DNA of 64,000 bases from Paenibacillus arenilitoris (GCF_014705655.1 NZ_JACXIY010000028.1:1-64000); one strand, 5' to 3'; positions 17,063 to 25,827 are shown, numbered from the stretch's first letter. A program made the numbers and translations. Notes: generated from the sequence alone by a model not told the origin.

Positions 17063-19375
17063 TTATACAACTCTCTGAATCGTTTTTAGATTGCCGTTAT
17101 CATCATAGACATATTTGTACTTCACGCCGTCAAATTGAACATAATCAATCCGGCCTGCAGCATCGTACACATAGACGATCGCATTGTTTAAAACGACTGA
17201 CATTGGATTTAACTTATATCTTGACCCGTTACCGAGTTGATCGTATTGATTGGATCCCCAGCCCCATACGGTCCCGTCATTTTTAACAAAAACAGTATGC
17301 TCTCCTCCGACCGCTAAAGAAAGGATGTGAGGTATCTCATAAACTTGGTTCGGCGTTCTTTTAAGGATTAACGAGCCGTCGCCTAACTGACCTTTAGTAT
17401 TAATCCCCCAAGTCCAAACGGTTCCGTCGTGTTTAATTGCAACTGAGTAATAAGAACCGGCAAATATAGATTTCACATTTGTTATGTTGCTTGCTTGAAC
17501 AGGCGTATTTCTGACTCCCCCTGCTCCGTCGCCAAGTTGGCCATAAAGATTCTGCCCCCAAGAGCGAATTGTCCCATCTAGCATTAAAGCTAGCACATGC
17601 GTTAGTCCCGCTGATATTGAAGTAGCATTAGTCAGCCCGCTGACTTGTACCGGCGTACTGCTGTCAGTAGTTGTTCCATTCCCAAGCTGCCCGCTTTGGT
17701 TTTGCCCCCAAGACCATACCGTCCCATCATCCTTTAATACAATGGAGTAATTGCCATTAGCAGCAACTGCCGTCACATTAGTTAATCCGCCCACTTGCGC
17801 AGGAATTGATCTTGCTGTCGAAGTTCCATTTCCAAGTTGACCATTTGTATTATCTCCCCAAGTCCAAACCGTGCCGTCGTTCTTCAGAGCTATGGAATGA
17901 TTAGCTCCTGCGGAAACAGCCACCACATCTATTAATCCGTTTACTTGTATCGCAGTGCCTCTTTGCGTCGTGGTTCCATCGCCTAATTGTCCGTTCGTAT
18001 TGCGTCCCCATGCCCAAAGCGTTCCATCTTCTTTAATAGCCATTGAATGATTGATGCCAGCATATACGGACGCCACACTGTTTAAGTTTTTTACTGCTGT
18101 GGGATATATCTGAGTGAACGTTGTGCCATCCCCTAATTTTCCGTAAGAATTTCCACCCCAACCTGAAACTGTACCGTCTTGATGAACAGCTAAAGTGTGG
18201 CTCTCCCCTGCCGACAAAGCTTTAATTTCCGATAAACCGTTCACTTGCTCGTATTCCGTACTGCGGAAGCCTACAACGCCAATCCCCAGCTGACCATAGT
18301 AGTTTAATCCCCAGGAGCGTAGCGTCCCGTCCTTTTTGACAACTACAGTATGACTTCCTCCCGCCGAAATAGCCTCAACACTTGTTACACTATTTAACTT
18401 TGTGGCTACCAATCTACGCGTCATCGTCCCATCTCCAAGACGCCCGCTATAATTATCTCCCCACACCCATACCGTGCCGTTGTCCATTATCGCAATCGAA
18501 TGACTTTTTCCAGCCGATATTACGGTTATATTTTCAAGGCCTGTGACTAGATTGGGACTCACTTGCTGAGCGGTTGAATTAATCCCAAGTTGACCGGATG
18601 GATTATGCCCCCATGAAAACACTTCCCCATTCTGGCTTAACGCCAACGAGAAGCTGCCTCCCGCAGATACCGTTTTCATATTAGACAATCCGCTAATTTG
18701 AACCGGAACTAGTGAGATTGTGGTTGTTCCGTTTCCGAGTTGTCCATTCGTGTTGTTCCCCCAAGTCCACACGCTTCCATCTTGTTTAACAACAATAGAA
18801 TGGCTGCCGCCGGCTGAAATTGCTTTTACGTTGGTTAATCCATTCACTCGAGTAGGAACAGATCGCTGGATAGTAGTCCCATCGCCCAATTGTCCGTTAG
18901 CGTTATTCCCCCACGCCCAAACCGTCCCGTCTTGTTTTAAAGCTAATGTATAATAGCTGCCAGCTTCTACTTCGATAATGTCAGATAATCCCGGAACCAC
19001 TGTAGGAACTGTTTTAAAAACAGTAGTTCCATCCCCTAACTGCCCATTATTATTATTTCCCCAAGTCCATACCGTACCATCTCGTTTAACTGCTACTGAG
19101 TGTTGTTCACCTGCAGATACTTCTATCACATCAGAAATACCATTCACCTGAATCGGTGAACCATTATCCAATGTCGTGCCGTCGCCTAGTTGTCCGTATT
19201 GATTGAATCCCCATGACCATACTGTTCCATTCTTCTTTAAAGCCAGTGTGTGGCTATCGCCTGCAGATACCTGAGCCGTTGATAGATTAACATTGGCAGA
19301 ATCCGCACTGAGACTTGAAGCACCACATAGCATCGAAATCGCAACTACAGCACTAATTAACAATCTAGGTTTCAT
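17063..19375 (-). CDS. Secreted RCC1-repeat (double propeller) protein with YD-repeat tail
   Basis: A 770-residue protein with a signal peptide (LLISAVVAISMLCGASSLSA). I count 14 RCC1-type blades with the form SAGxxHTLALKxDGTVWSWG followed by NxxGQLGDGT; 14 equals two seven-bladed propellers. The last 45 residues change to YD-repeat sequence (YVYDAAGRIDYVQFDG and YVYDDNGNLKTI), the same repeat type that fills the Rhs protein encoded next. The two genes are 14 bases apart and share the strand, so they form one operon. A role in displaying, anchoring or assembling the Rhs protein is plausible but inferred. Blades are near-identical at the DNA level, so copy number may vary between strains. Confidence 0.9.
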   Translation of the reverse strand: MKPRLLISAVVAISMLCGASSLSADSANVNLSTAQVSAGDSHTLALKKNGTVWSWGFNQYGQLGDGTTLDNGSPIQVNGISDVIEVSAGEQHSVAVKRDGTVWTWGNNNNGQLGDGTTVFKTVPTVVPGLSDIIEVEAGSYYTLALKQDGTVWAWGNNANGQLGDGTTIQRSVPTRVNGLTNVKAISAGGSHSIVVKQDGSVWTWGNNTNGQLGNGTTTISLVPVQISGLSNMKTVSAGGSFSLALSQNGEVFSWGHNPSGQLGINSTAQQVSPNLVTGLENITVISAGKSHSIAIMDNGTVWVWGDNYSGRLGDGTMTRRLVATKLNSVTSVEAISAGGSHTVVVKKDGTLRSWGLNYYGQLGIGVVGFRSTEYEQVNGLSEIKALSAGESHTLAVHQDGTVSGWGGNSYGKLGDGTTFTQIYPTAVKNLNSVASVYAGINHSMAIKEDGTLWAWGRNTNGQLGDGTTTQRGTAIQVNGLIDVVAVSAGANHSIALKNDGTVWTWGDNTNGQLGNGTSTARSIPAQVGGLTNVTAVAANGNYSIVLKDDGTVWSWGQNQSGQLGNGTTTDSSTPVQVSGLTNATSISAGLTHVLALMLDGTIRSWGQNLYGQLGDGAGGVRNTPVQASNITNVKSIFAGSYYSVAIKHDGTVWTWGINTKGQLGDGSLILKRTPNQVYEIPHILSLAVGGEHTVFVKNDGTVWGWGSNQYDQLGNGSRYKLNPMSVVLNNAIVYVYDAAGRIDYVQFDGVKYKYVYDDNGNLKTIQRVV

Positions 19376-19722
19376 AGATTAGCCATCCTCACTCTCTAGA
19401 ACGTTTCTACATACACGACAGAACTACGTTATAAGAAAATCGTCACATGTACTCCGACCACCTCCAGAACTACCTTTCATTGACAAACAAGAAACTACAA
19501 AATGATAGAAAAAAATACAAATCATAGCATGTAAATTATATTATTTACTGTATATTTTTGTATATAGCGAAGACTTTCTTTTATTGTCGACTGCTGTCGC
19601 TATTACACGAGCCATAGTTTTTTAACTCCTACCCTTATTACCTAACGCTTCAACAATCGTCAAACTATATTTTGGCAACAAAAAACGCCCCCACCACCCG
19701 GCAGGGACGTCCCATCCACTAT
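19376..19722. other. Gene-free AT-rich stretch upstream of the RCC1-rhs operon
   Basis: About 350 bases, strongly AT-rich from 19480 to 19570. It should contain the promoter of the RCC1-rhs-immunity operon, reading leftwards, but I could not fix a -35/-10 pair. The metQ terminator lies at its right end. Confidence 0.55.
19684..19711 (-). terminator. Intrinsic terminator after metQ
   Basis: On the minus strand ACGTCCC pairs with GGGGCGT (one G-T pair) and is followed by TTTTTTG, about a dozen bases past the metQ stop. Confidence 0.75.
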
Positions 19723-20571
19723 TTAAAACGCAGCAACAATCGCGCCTTTATACTCTTCCTCGATAAACTGCTTCACTTCTTCGGTACGCAGCGCATTCGC
19801 AAGCTTCTGCATCGCTTCGGAATCCTTGTTGTCCGGGCGGGACACGAGGATGTTCACGTAAGGGGAGTCGTTGCCCTCGATGAACAAGGCATCCGTCGTC
19901 GGCACGAGGCCGGCTTCGAGCGCGTAGTTCGTGTTAATGAGGGCGAGATCGACCTCATCCAGTACGCGCGGCAGCGTCGCTGCTTCGACTTCGCGGATGT
20001 CGAGCTTCTTCGAATTATCAACGATGTCGGCCACGGTGCCGTTAACGCCGACGCCTTCCTTCAGCGTGATCAGGCCGTTCGCGGCCATGAGCGCAAGCGC
20101 GCGTCCGCCGTTGGACGGATCGTTCGGGATGACGACCTTGGCGCCTTCCTTCAGCTCCTCGGTTGTCTTAACCTTCTTCGAATATGCGCCGAACGGCTCG
20201 ATGTGAACGCCCGCTACGTTGACGAGATCGTAGCCCTTGTCCGCGTTGAACTGCTCGAGGTACGGCGTATGCTGGAAAAAGTTCGCGTCGATTTGCTTCT
20301 CGTACAGCTGCGTATTCGGCTGAACGTAGTCGTTGAACTCGATAATTTCCAGGTTCACGCCCTGCTCCTTCAGCATCGGCTTCACGTATTCCAGTATTTT
20401 AGCGTGAGGCACCGGCGATGCCCCTACCTTCAAGGTCACTTCGGCAGGCGTCTCTTCCCCTGCCCCTTGGTTCACTTCCGCGCCGTTGTTCTCGGGCGCC
20501 TTCTCCTGGCCGCAAGCCGCCAGCGCGAACATCAGCATGAGCGCGACGACCGCAAAGCTTGTCTTCTTCAT
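19723..20571 (-). CDS. metQ: Methionine ABC transporter substrate-binding lipoprotein
   Basis: A 282-residue lipoprotein of the NlpA/MetQ family. The signal peptide ends in the lipobox LAAC, with the cysteine at residue 20. The mature part starts with a Glu/Asn-rich linker and then KVGASPVPHAKILEYVKPML, the family's conserved opening. Further family marks are YVQPNTQLYEKQIDANFFQH and the C-terminal part with LINTNYALEAGL. It binds methionine (D- or L-) outside the membrane and delivers it to MetI. It is third in metN-metI-metQ, with GGAGG before the ATG at 20571. Confidence 0.96.
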   Translation of the reverse strand: MKKTSFAVVALMLMFALAACGQEKAPENNGAEVNQGAGEETPAEVTLKVGASPVPHAKILEYVKPMLKEQGVNLEIIEFNDYVQPNTQLYEKQIDANFFQHTPYLEQFNADKGYDLVNVAGVHIEPFGAYSKKVKTTEELKEGAKVVIPNDPSNGGRALALMAANGLITLKEGVGVNGTVADIVDNSKKLDIREVEAATLPRVLDEVDLALINTNYALEAGLVPTTDALFIEGNDSPYVNILVSRPDNKDSEAMQKLANALRTEEVKQFIEEEYKGAIVAAF

Positions 20572-20625
20572 TTTCCTACCTCCATTGCTGTAATTGCTAT
20601 CTAAGCTGAAAATATATATAAAAGC

Positions 20626-21288
20626 CTATTTCCTGCTGAAACGCCTTACGAGTGCATCGCCAATCGACTGCAGCACCTGCACGAGCACGATGAGCAGCGC
20701 GACGGTCACGAGCATGACATCGGTCTGAAACCGCTGATAGCCGTATCGGAGCGCCAAGTCGCCGAGGCCACCGCCGCCGATGACGCCGGACATCGCCGTG
20801 TAGGAGACGAGCGTCACCGCCGTGATCGTGACCGCCGCTAGCAGGCCCGGACTCGATTCGCGCAGCAGCACGCGCCGGACGATGTCCCAATTGGACGCGC
20901 CCATCGCCTGCGCTGCTTCGATGACGCCGCGGTCGACCTCGCGCAGCGACGTCTCGACGAGCCGCGCGAAGAACGGCGTCGCCGCCACGACGAGCGGCGG
21001 GATCGAGCCTTCGACGCCGAGCGTCGTGCCCGTAATGAGCTTCGTCACCGGCATGATCATGATCATAAGAATGACGAACGGAACGGAGCGCAGTACGTTT
21101 ACGACGAATGATAGTATCCCGTACACGACGGGCTGCTCCAGCAGCTGCCGGCGGGACGTCAGAAATAGGATAATGCCGAGCATCAGCCCGAGGATAACCG
21201 TAAACAACAGCGATGCCGCCATCATGTACAGCGTGTCCTTCGACGCTTCCCAAATTTCCGGCCAGCGGACGTTCTCGAAGCTCATCAT
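20626..21288 (-). CDS. metI: Methionine ABC transporter permease
   Basis: A 220-residue membrane protein with five hydrophobic segments and the cytoplasmic EAA loop EAAQAMGASNWDIVRRVLL, which contacts the ATPase. The ATG at 21288 overlaps the metN TGA; a second ATG lies directly after it. Forms the membrane channel of the MetNIQ importer. Confidence 0.96.
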   Translation of the reverse strand: MMSFENVRWPEIWEASKDTLYMMAASLLFTVILGLMLGIILFLTSRRQLLEQPVVYGILSFVVNVLRSVPFVILMIMIMPVTKLITGTTLGVEGSIPPLVVAATPFFARLVETSLREVDRGVIEAAQAMGASNWDIVRRVLLRESSPGLLAAVTITAVTLVSYTAMSGVIGGGGLGDLALRYGYQRFQTDVMLVTVALLIVLVQVLQSIGDALVRRFSRK

Positions 21289-22286
21289 ACCGCCTCCACC
21301 TCCAGCCCTTCCGCGCGCAGCGCGCCGATGACGCGCTCAACCTCCGCGTCGCTGCCGATCAGCTCCACGATGAGCTGGCCGTACGGCGTCTCCTTCATGC
21401 GCGACACCGTGCCTTGCAAAATCGCGAATTCGACTCCCGTCGGCTTCACCGCGTTATACAATATCGGCTCATACGTCAGGTCGCCGATATACGTCATGCG
21501 CAGCAGCCGGCCCTTGCGGCCTCGCAGCAGCTGCCCATTCGCGCCGCTGTCCGCTACCTGGTCGACGAAATCGCGGGTCACCGGATGCTCCGGCTTCAGG
21601 AAGACATGTAGCACGTCGCCCATCTCCACGATCTCGCCCTTGTCGATGACGGCGACGCGATCGCAGATCGAGCGGATCACGTTCATCTCGTGCGTGATCA
21701 GCAGAATCGTGATGCCCAGCTTCGCGTTAATATCCAGCAGAAGCGATAAGATCGAGTTCGTCGTCTGCGGGTCGAGCGCCGAGGTCGCCTCGTCGCACAG
21801 CAGCACGTCGGGATTGTTCGCGAGCGCTCGCGCGATGCCGACGCGCTGCTTCTGCCCGCCGGACAGCTGCGCCGGATATTTGTCCGCGTGCTGCTCCAGC
21901 TGAACGAGCTTCAGCAGCTCGTCCACCCGCTTATTGATCTCGGCCTTCGACAGCTTGGCCAGCGTCAGCGGGAATGCGATATTGTCGCGAACCGTCGACA
22001 TGGACAGCAGGTTGAAATGCTGAAAAATCATCCCGATCCGCCTGCGCTGCCGCTGCAGCTGCCCTTCGGACAGCCCGGTCAGCTCCATGTCGCCAACCGT
22101 CACCGTCCCCGACGTCGGCTTCTCAAGCAGGTTGACGCAGCGGAGCAGCGTGCTCTTGCCCGCGCCCGAATGGCCGATAATGCCGAATATTTCCCCTTTA
22201 TGCACCGTTAGGCTAACGTCCCGGACGGCTTCGACGGACAACCCGCCGACCCGGTACGATTTTCTGATGTTATGCAGCTTGATCAG
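21285..22286 (-). CDS. metN: Methionine ABC transporter ATP-binding protein
   Basis: About 333 residues. Walker A is GHSGAGKST, the signature is LSGGQKQRVGIARAL, Walker B is VLLCDEATSALDP, and a NIL regulatory domain closes the protein. The conserved N-terminus IKLHNIRKSYRVGG is encoded upstream of the first ATG/GTG/TTG-type start (the TTG at 22241 would delete it). The only candidate starts after the in-frame TAG are an ATT at 22292 and a CTG at 22286. The CTG lies seven bases after AGGAGGG, so I choose it. The family is about 340 residues, which also fits. It powers methionine import and is inhibited by methionine through the NIL domain in studied homologues. Confidence 0.92.
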   Translation of the reverse strand: MIKLHNIRKSYRVGGLSVEAVRDVSLTVHKGEIFGIIGHSGAGKSTLLRCVNLLEKPTSGTVTVGDMELTGLSEGQLQRQRRRIGMIFQHFNLLSMSTVRDNIAFPLTLAKLSKAEINKRVDELLKLVQLEQHADKYPAQLSGGQKQRVGIARALANNPDVLLCDEATSALDPQTTNSILSLLLDINAKLGITILLITHEMNVIRSICDRVAVIDKGEIVEMGDVLHVFLKPEHPVTRDFVDQVADSGANGQLLRGRKGRLLRMTYIGDLTYEPILYNAVKPTGVEFAILQGTVSRMKETPYGQLIVELIGSDAEVERVIGALRAEGLEVEAV

Positions 22287-22613
22287 TTGAATACCCTCCT
22301 ATCGGACAAACAAAACCAAATTATATTACCGGGACCGGATGATGTCAATGAGCAAGACCTACCACTCGCCAGCATCCCTGGTCCGATCGTCCATGGAGAA
22401 TAGGCACCAATGCTGCTGTTATTGTTTCCTTCGAACGGCAATTTACTCCAAGGGGAAACGCACCTTGCCGGGGCATATAAACGCACGCCTTGCCGGGGCA
22501 AAAAGAAGCGTACCCGGACGAGATAGCCGAATACGCTTAATCGATAGCCCAATCGTCATTCGAGCGGCGATGACTGCAACTGCCTTACGACCGGACGTCC
22601 GCCCGAGCCAAGC
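22287..22613. other. Gene-free leader region of metNIQ with a hairpin and a short direct repeat
   Basis: Holds an imperfect hairpin in the minus-strand leader (GGACC-A-GG-GATG against CATC-AT-CC-GGTCC, 22332-22384) about 45 bases before the metN ribosome site, and two copies of ACGCAC..TTGCCGGGGCA at 22458-22475 and 22481-22500. I looked for the SAM (S-box) core and the T-box sequence that often control methionine genes in Bacilli and did not find either. Both flanking genes are on the minus strand. Confidence 0.55.
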
Positions 22614-23177
22614 CTAACCTTCCGATGGCTTTTTCTTCGCAGCCGGCTTTTTCCTCGCAGCCGGCTTTTTCTTGACCGCCGCCTTCTTCTTGCCCTCCCG
22701 CAGCTCCTTCACCGCTTCGAGCACCTTCTCCGTATGGCCCTTGATCAGCACCTTGCGCCATTCCCGGACCAGCTTGCCGCCCTCATCAATCAGGAACGTC
22801 GAGCGGACGATGCCCATATACTCCCGGCCGTACAGCTTCTTCAGCTGCCAGACGCCGTACAGCTCGCACACGGCATGCTCGGTATCGGCCAGCAGCAGGA
22901 ACGGAAGCTCATGCTTCTCGATAAACCGCAAATGCGTCTTGACCGGATCGATGCTGATGCCGATAATGACGGTGTTCAGCGCCAGCATCTCCGCGTTCGC
23001 GTCGCGGAAGTCGCATGATTGCTGCGTGCACGTCGCCGTCAGGTCCTTCGGGTAAAAATAGAGCACGACGTTCCTTCCGCGAAAATCGCTCAAGCGCACG
23101 TTCTCGCCGTTCGATCCCGGCAGCTCGAAGTCCGGCGCAGGTTTGCCAACCTTCGCCTTCGCTTTCGTTCTTGCCAT
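22614..23177 (-). CDS. Peroxiredoxin (Bcp/PrxQ type) with lysine/alanine/proline tail
   Basis: A 187-residue thiol peroxidase. Residues 10-155 form the PrxQ fold; the peroxidatic cysteine C50 and resolving C55 lie in DLTATCTQQSCDFRD, where most relatives have TPGCT. It reduces hydrogen peroxide and organic hydroperoxides using thioredoxin. The last 30 residues are a basic repeat tail of KKPAA units, like histone-H1-type or AlgP tails, and are not part of the usual enzyme of about 155 residues. The ATG at 23177 follows GGAGGTGAGGGAG; an upstream in-frame TTG overlaps that site and is rejected. Confidence 0.92.
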   Translation of the reverse strand: MARTKAKAKVGKPAPDFELPGSNGENVRLSDFRGRNVVLYFYPKDLTATCTQQSCDFRDANAEMLALNTVIIGISIDPVKTHLRFIEKHELPFLLLADTEHAVCELYGVWQLKKLYGREYMGIVRSTFLIDEGGKLVREWRKVLIKGHTEKVLEAVKELREGKKKAAVKKKPAARKKPAAKKKPSEG

Positions 23178-23210
23178 CTCCCTCACCTCCAAGTTCCGGT
23201 CTTCGCTGCT

Positions 23211-24002
23211 TTACGATCCCGCGCCGCGGTAACGCTTCACGCCATGGTTCCACATGAACAGGCCGAGCGAGAAGACGATGAGCCCCATCACCGGCGTCAG
23301 CAGCGCCAGCTGCGACAGGTCGTCCGTCTTTTTCTCCAGGAAATAGGAAGCCGGAATGACGCCGACGAAAGCGAACGGCAGCAGCCACGTCAGGACGAAA
23401 CGGATCACTTTATTGTAAATATTGACCGGATAGCGGCCGTAGTTCTGAATATTGTACATGAGGGGCACGATGCCCGTCGGCGCGTCGGAGAAGAAGGAAA
23501 TCGAGCTGAGCGCCGTGTACAGGCCGGCATAGATCAGCACCGCCCCCAGCACGAGCAGCGCCATGATGACGAGATCCCATACGTGGAACGGCAAGTCAAG
23601 CTGCGTCCAGCACATGACCATGATGATCGCGCCCACGAGGGAGCCGATCAGCGACGGCGGGTCGACGTTTTCAAGCAGCACCTGATATAGGCTGTGCGCC
23701 GGCCGCGTCAGCACCCGGTCCATCTCGCCCTTGACGATATAGCGCTCGCTGAAGTTCCATATGCCGAAGAACGTGCTGAACAAGCCGTACGGAATCATGA
23801 AGAAGCCGTAGACGAACACGACCTCCGCCTCCGACCAGCCGCCAAGCGACGGCGTATGCTGGAACACGATCAGGATGAAGATCAGGTTCATCCCTTGGAA
23901 CAGCAGGTCGGACAGCACTTCGATCCAGAAGTCGGCCCGGTACGTGAGCCTAGTCTTGGCGTAGTTCTTAATATATTCCCAAAATAATGTCGCGTATCTC
24001 AT
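23211..24002 (-). CDS. ABC-2 type exporter permease (DUF990-like)
   Basis: A 263-residue protein with about six hydrophobic segments. It opens with MRYATLFWEYIKNYAKTRL and has FWIEVLSDLLFQGMNLIFIL, the pattern of paired ABC-2 permeases of the DUF990/YhaP-like group. AGGAGGG precedes the ATG at 24002; a longer frame to 24185 runs into the next gene and is discarded. It should pair with the permease at 24008 and the ATPase at 24799. The substrate is unknown; such exporters often handle peptides, antibiotics or envelope polymers. Confidence 0.9.
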   Translation of the reverse strand: MRYATLFWEYIKNYAKTRLTYRADFWIEVLSDLLFQGMNLIFILIVFQHTPSLGGWSEAEVVFVYGFFMIPYGLFSTFFGIWNFSERYIVKGEMDRVLTRPAHSLYQVLLENVDPPSLIGSLVGAIIMVMCWTQLDLPFHVWDLVIMALLVLGAVLIYAGLYTALSSISFFSDAPTGIVPLMYNIQNYGRYPVNIYNKVIRFVLTWLLPFAFVGVIPASYFLEKKTDDLSQLALLTPVMGLIVFSLGLFMWNHGVKRYRGAGS

Positions 24003-24007
24003 CTCGA

Positions 24008-24802
24008 TTACCCTCCTTGCACGAACAGCCGCTTGCGGGCGGCGCGCCACGTCAGCCAGATCGGCACGAGCAGTCCGACGAACCAGACAACCTGCAGCAA
24101 GAATACGTGCAGCGTCTCGCCGCTCGGCGTCCGGCCGGTGAAGACGGAGCTCGGCAAGTAAGTGATCGCCTGGAACGGCAGCCACTGCATAATGGCGGAC
24201 AGCCAGCCCGGGAAGAAGGCGATCGGCACGACGACGCCCGAGAACAGGTCGACCATGACGCGCTTCATGCGCATCATGCCCTCGTTATTTTCCACGAAGA
24301 AGGCGAACAGCCCGGTCAAAATATTAATTTGCGAATTGATCAGGAAGCTGAAGAACAGCATCACAAGATAGATAAGCCACGTCATCGGATCGGTCGGCAG
24401 CGTCACCGGGAAGATGAGGCAGACGACGATCATGCCCGGCACCATGAACAGCAGCAGGCGAAACAGCCCTTCGCCGAAGCCTTGCATCATTTTTACGAAC
24501 AAATACGAATAAGGTCTAATAAGCTGCACCGCCACGCTCCCGTCGCGGATTTCATTCGCGATCTCTCGGTCCAGATTATTGAAGTAAAAAGCTCGCGCCA
24601 TCCACGATACCGCAACGTACGTCGTCATCTGGTTCACCGTAAAGCCGGCCAGAGTCTCTTGATCGCCGTAGATCGCTTGCCACAGGAAATAGTACGCGCC
24701 GATGTTAATGGCATAAATAATGATCCCGCTATAATAGTTAACCCGGTAAGCGAGCATCATGAGAAACCGGATGCGGATAAAATCGATATACGCGCTCATC
24801 AT
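24008..24802 (-). CDS. ABC-2 type exporter permease
   Basis: A 264-residue membrane protein with six hydrophobic segments. It has the family stretch FNNLDREIANEIRDGSVAVQ followed by LIRPYSYLF, in a cytoplasmic loop that contacts the ATPase. The start overlaps the stop of the ATPase gene at 24799, and the next permease begins six bases after its end. Together they make one heteromeric exporter of unknown cargo. Confidence 0.92.
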   Translation of the reverse strand: MMSAYIDFIRIRFLMMLAYRVNYYSGIIIYAINIGAYYFLWQAIYGDQETLAGFTVNQMTTYVAVSWMARAFYFNNLDREIANEIRDGSVAVQLIRPYSYLFVKMMQGFGEGLFRLLLFMVPGMIVVCLIFPVTLPTDPMTWLIYLVMLFFSFLINSQINILTGLFAFFVENNEGMMRMKRVMVDLFSGVVVPIAFFPGWLSAIMQWLPFQAITYLPSSVFTGRTPSGETLHVFLLQVVWFVGLLVPIWLTWRAARKRLFVQGG

Positions 24803-25827
24803 GACATGACGGTCTCCTTGGCCTCGGCCGCGGCCGAGCCGGATTGGTAAATGCCGCGGACGATGTCGTCGGTGTTCGTCTCGAAAATTTTAATGTCGCG
24901 GATTTCGGCGCCGCCGACGACGCGGGCTAGCGCGTCCGAGACGCTGACCGAATGGGGCAGCCACATTTTGGCCGTCACGTCGTTCTCCAGCGTCCAGGTC
25001 ACCTCCAGCGGATCGGTCAGCTGCTTCAGCCTGGCGATCGGCGTATGCGACGCGAATTGGAACTGGATCTCGCGCCCCTTGCTCCACCGGCTCTTCAGCT
25101 CGTCCAGGCCGCCATCGTAAATGATGCGCCCGTCGTCGAGCATGATGACGCGCGAGCAGAGCGCTTCGATGTCCTGCAGATCATGCGTCGTCAGCAAAAT
25201 CGTCGTCCCCTGCTCCTTGTTCATCTGCAGGAGGAAGTCGCGGATCTCCGTCTTGACGACGATGTCGAGGCCGATCGTCGGCTCGTCCAGAAACAGGATG
25301 GACGGGTTATGGAGCAGCGAGGCGACCAGCTCGCAGCGCATCCGCTGCCCGAGGCTGAGCTTGCGCACCGGGCGGTTGAGCAGATCGCCGAGATGGAGCC
25401 TCTCGACGAGCTCGTCGAGCCTCTTGCGGAAGTCCTGCTCCGAGACGCGGTACACCTTGCGCAGCAGCTGGAACGACTCGATGACGCCGATGTCCCACCA
25501 CAGCTGGGAGCGTTGGCCGAACACGACGCCGATGCCGTTCACGAATTTCTCTCGGTCCTTGTACGGCACGTAGCCGTTCACCCGGATGTCGCCCGCCGTC
25601 GGGACAAGGATGCCGGTCAGCATTTTGATCGTTGTCGATTTGCCGGCCCCGTTCTCGCCGATGTAGCCGCAAATTTCGCCTTGCGGAATTTGAAAAGAAA
25701 TATCTTTGACTGCCGTTACTTCGTTGTATTCGCGCTTGAACAGGTCTTTGAGCGCGCCGGATAAGCCTTCCCGGTTTTTCTGGACATTGAACGTTTTGCG
25801 CAGATCTTTGACGTCTATGGCTAACAT
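24799..25827 (-). CDS. ABC exporter ATP-binding protein
   Basis: A 342-residue ATPase. Walker A is GENGAGKSTTIKML, the Q-loop region is VVFGQRSQLWWDIGV, the signature is LSLGQRMRCELVASLLHNP and Walker B is ILFLDEPTIGLDI. The insertion NREGLSGALKDLFKREYNEV before the core is typical of the ATPases that accompany DUF990-type permeases. A C-terminal domain of about 100 residues follows the core. AAAGGAG precedes the ATG at 25827. It is the first gene of the three-gene exporter operon. Confidence 0.95.
   Translation of the reverse strand: MLAIDVKDLRKTFNVQKNREGLSGALKDLFKREYNEVTAVKDISFQIPQGEICGYIGENGAGKSTTIKMLTGILVPTAGDIRVNGYVPYKDREKFVNGIGVVFGQRSQLWWDIGVIESFQLLRKVYRVSEQDFRKRLDELVERLHLGDLLNRPVRKLSLGQRMRCELVASLLHNPSILFLDEPTIGLDIVVKTEIRDFLLQMNKEQGTTILLTTHDLQDIEALCSRVIMLDDGRIIYDGGLDELKSRWSKGREIQFQFASHTPIARLKQLTDPLEVTWTLENDVTAKMWLPHSVSVSDALARVVGGAEIRDIKIFETNTDDIVRGIYQSGSAAAEAKETVMS

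Noticed and set aside
22283..22552. An 89-codon frame in the metN leader
   Set aside because: No domain, no ribosome site, and it overlaps the metN start.
22287..22613. SAM (S-box) riboswitch or T-box before metNIQ
   Set aside because: The conserved core sequences could not be found on the minus strand by eye; only an unassigned hairpin was seen.
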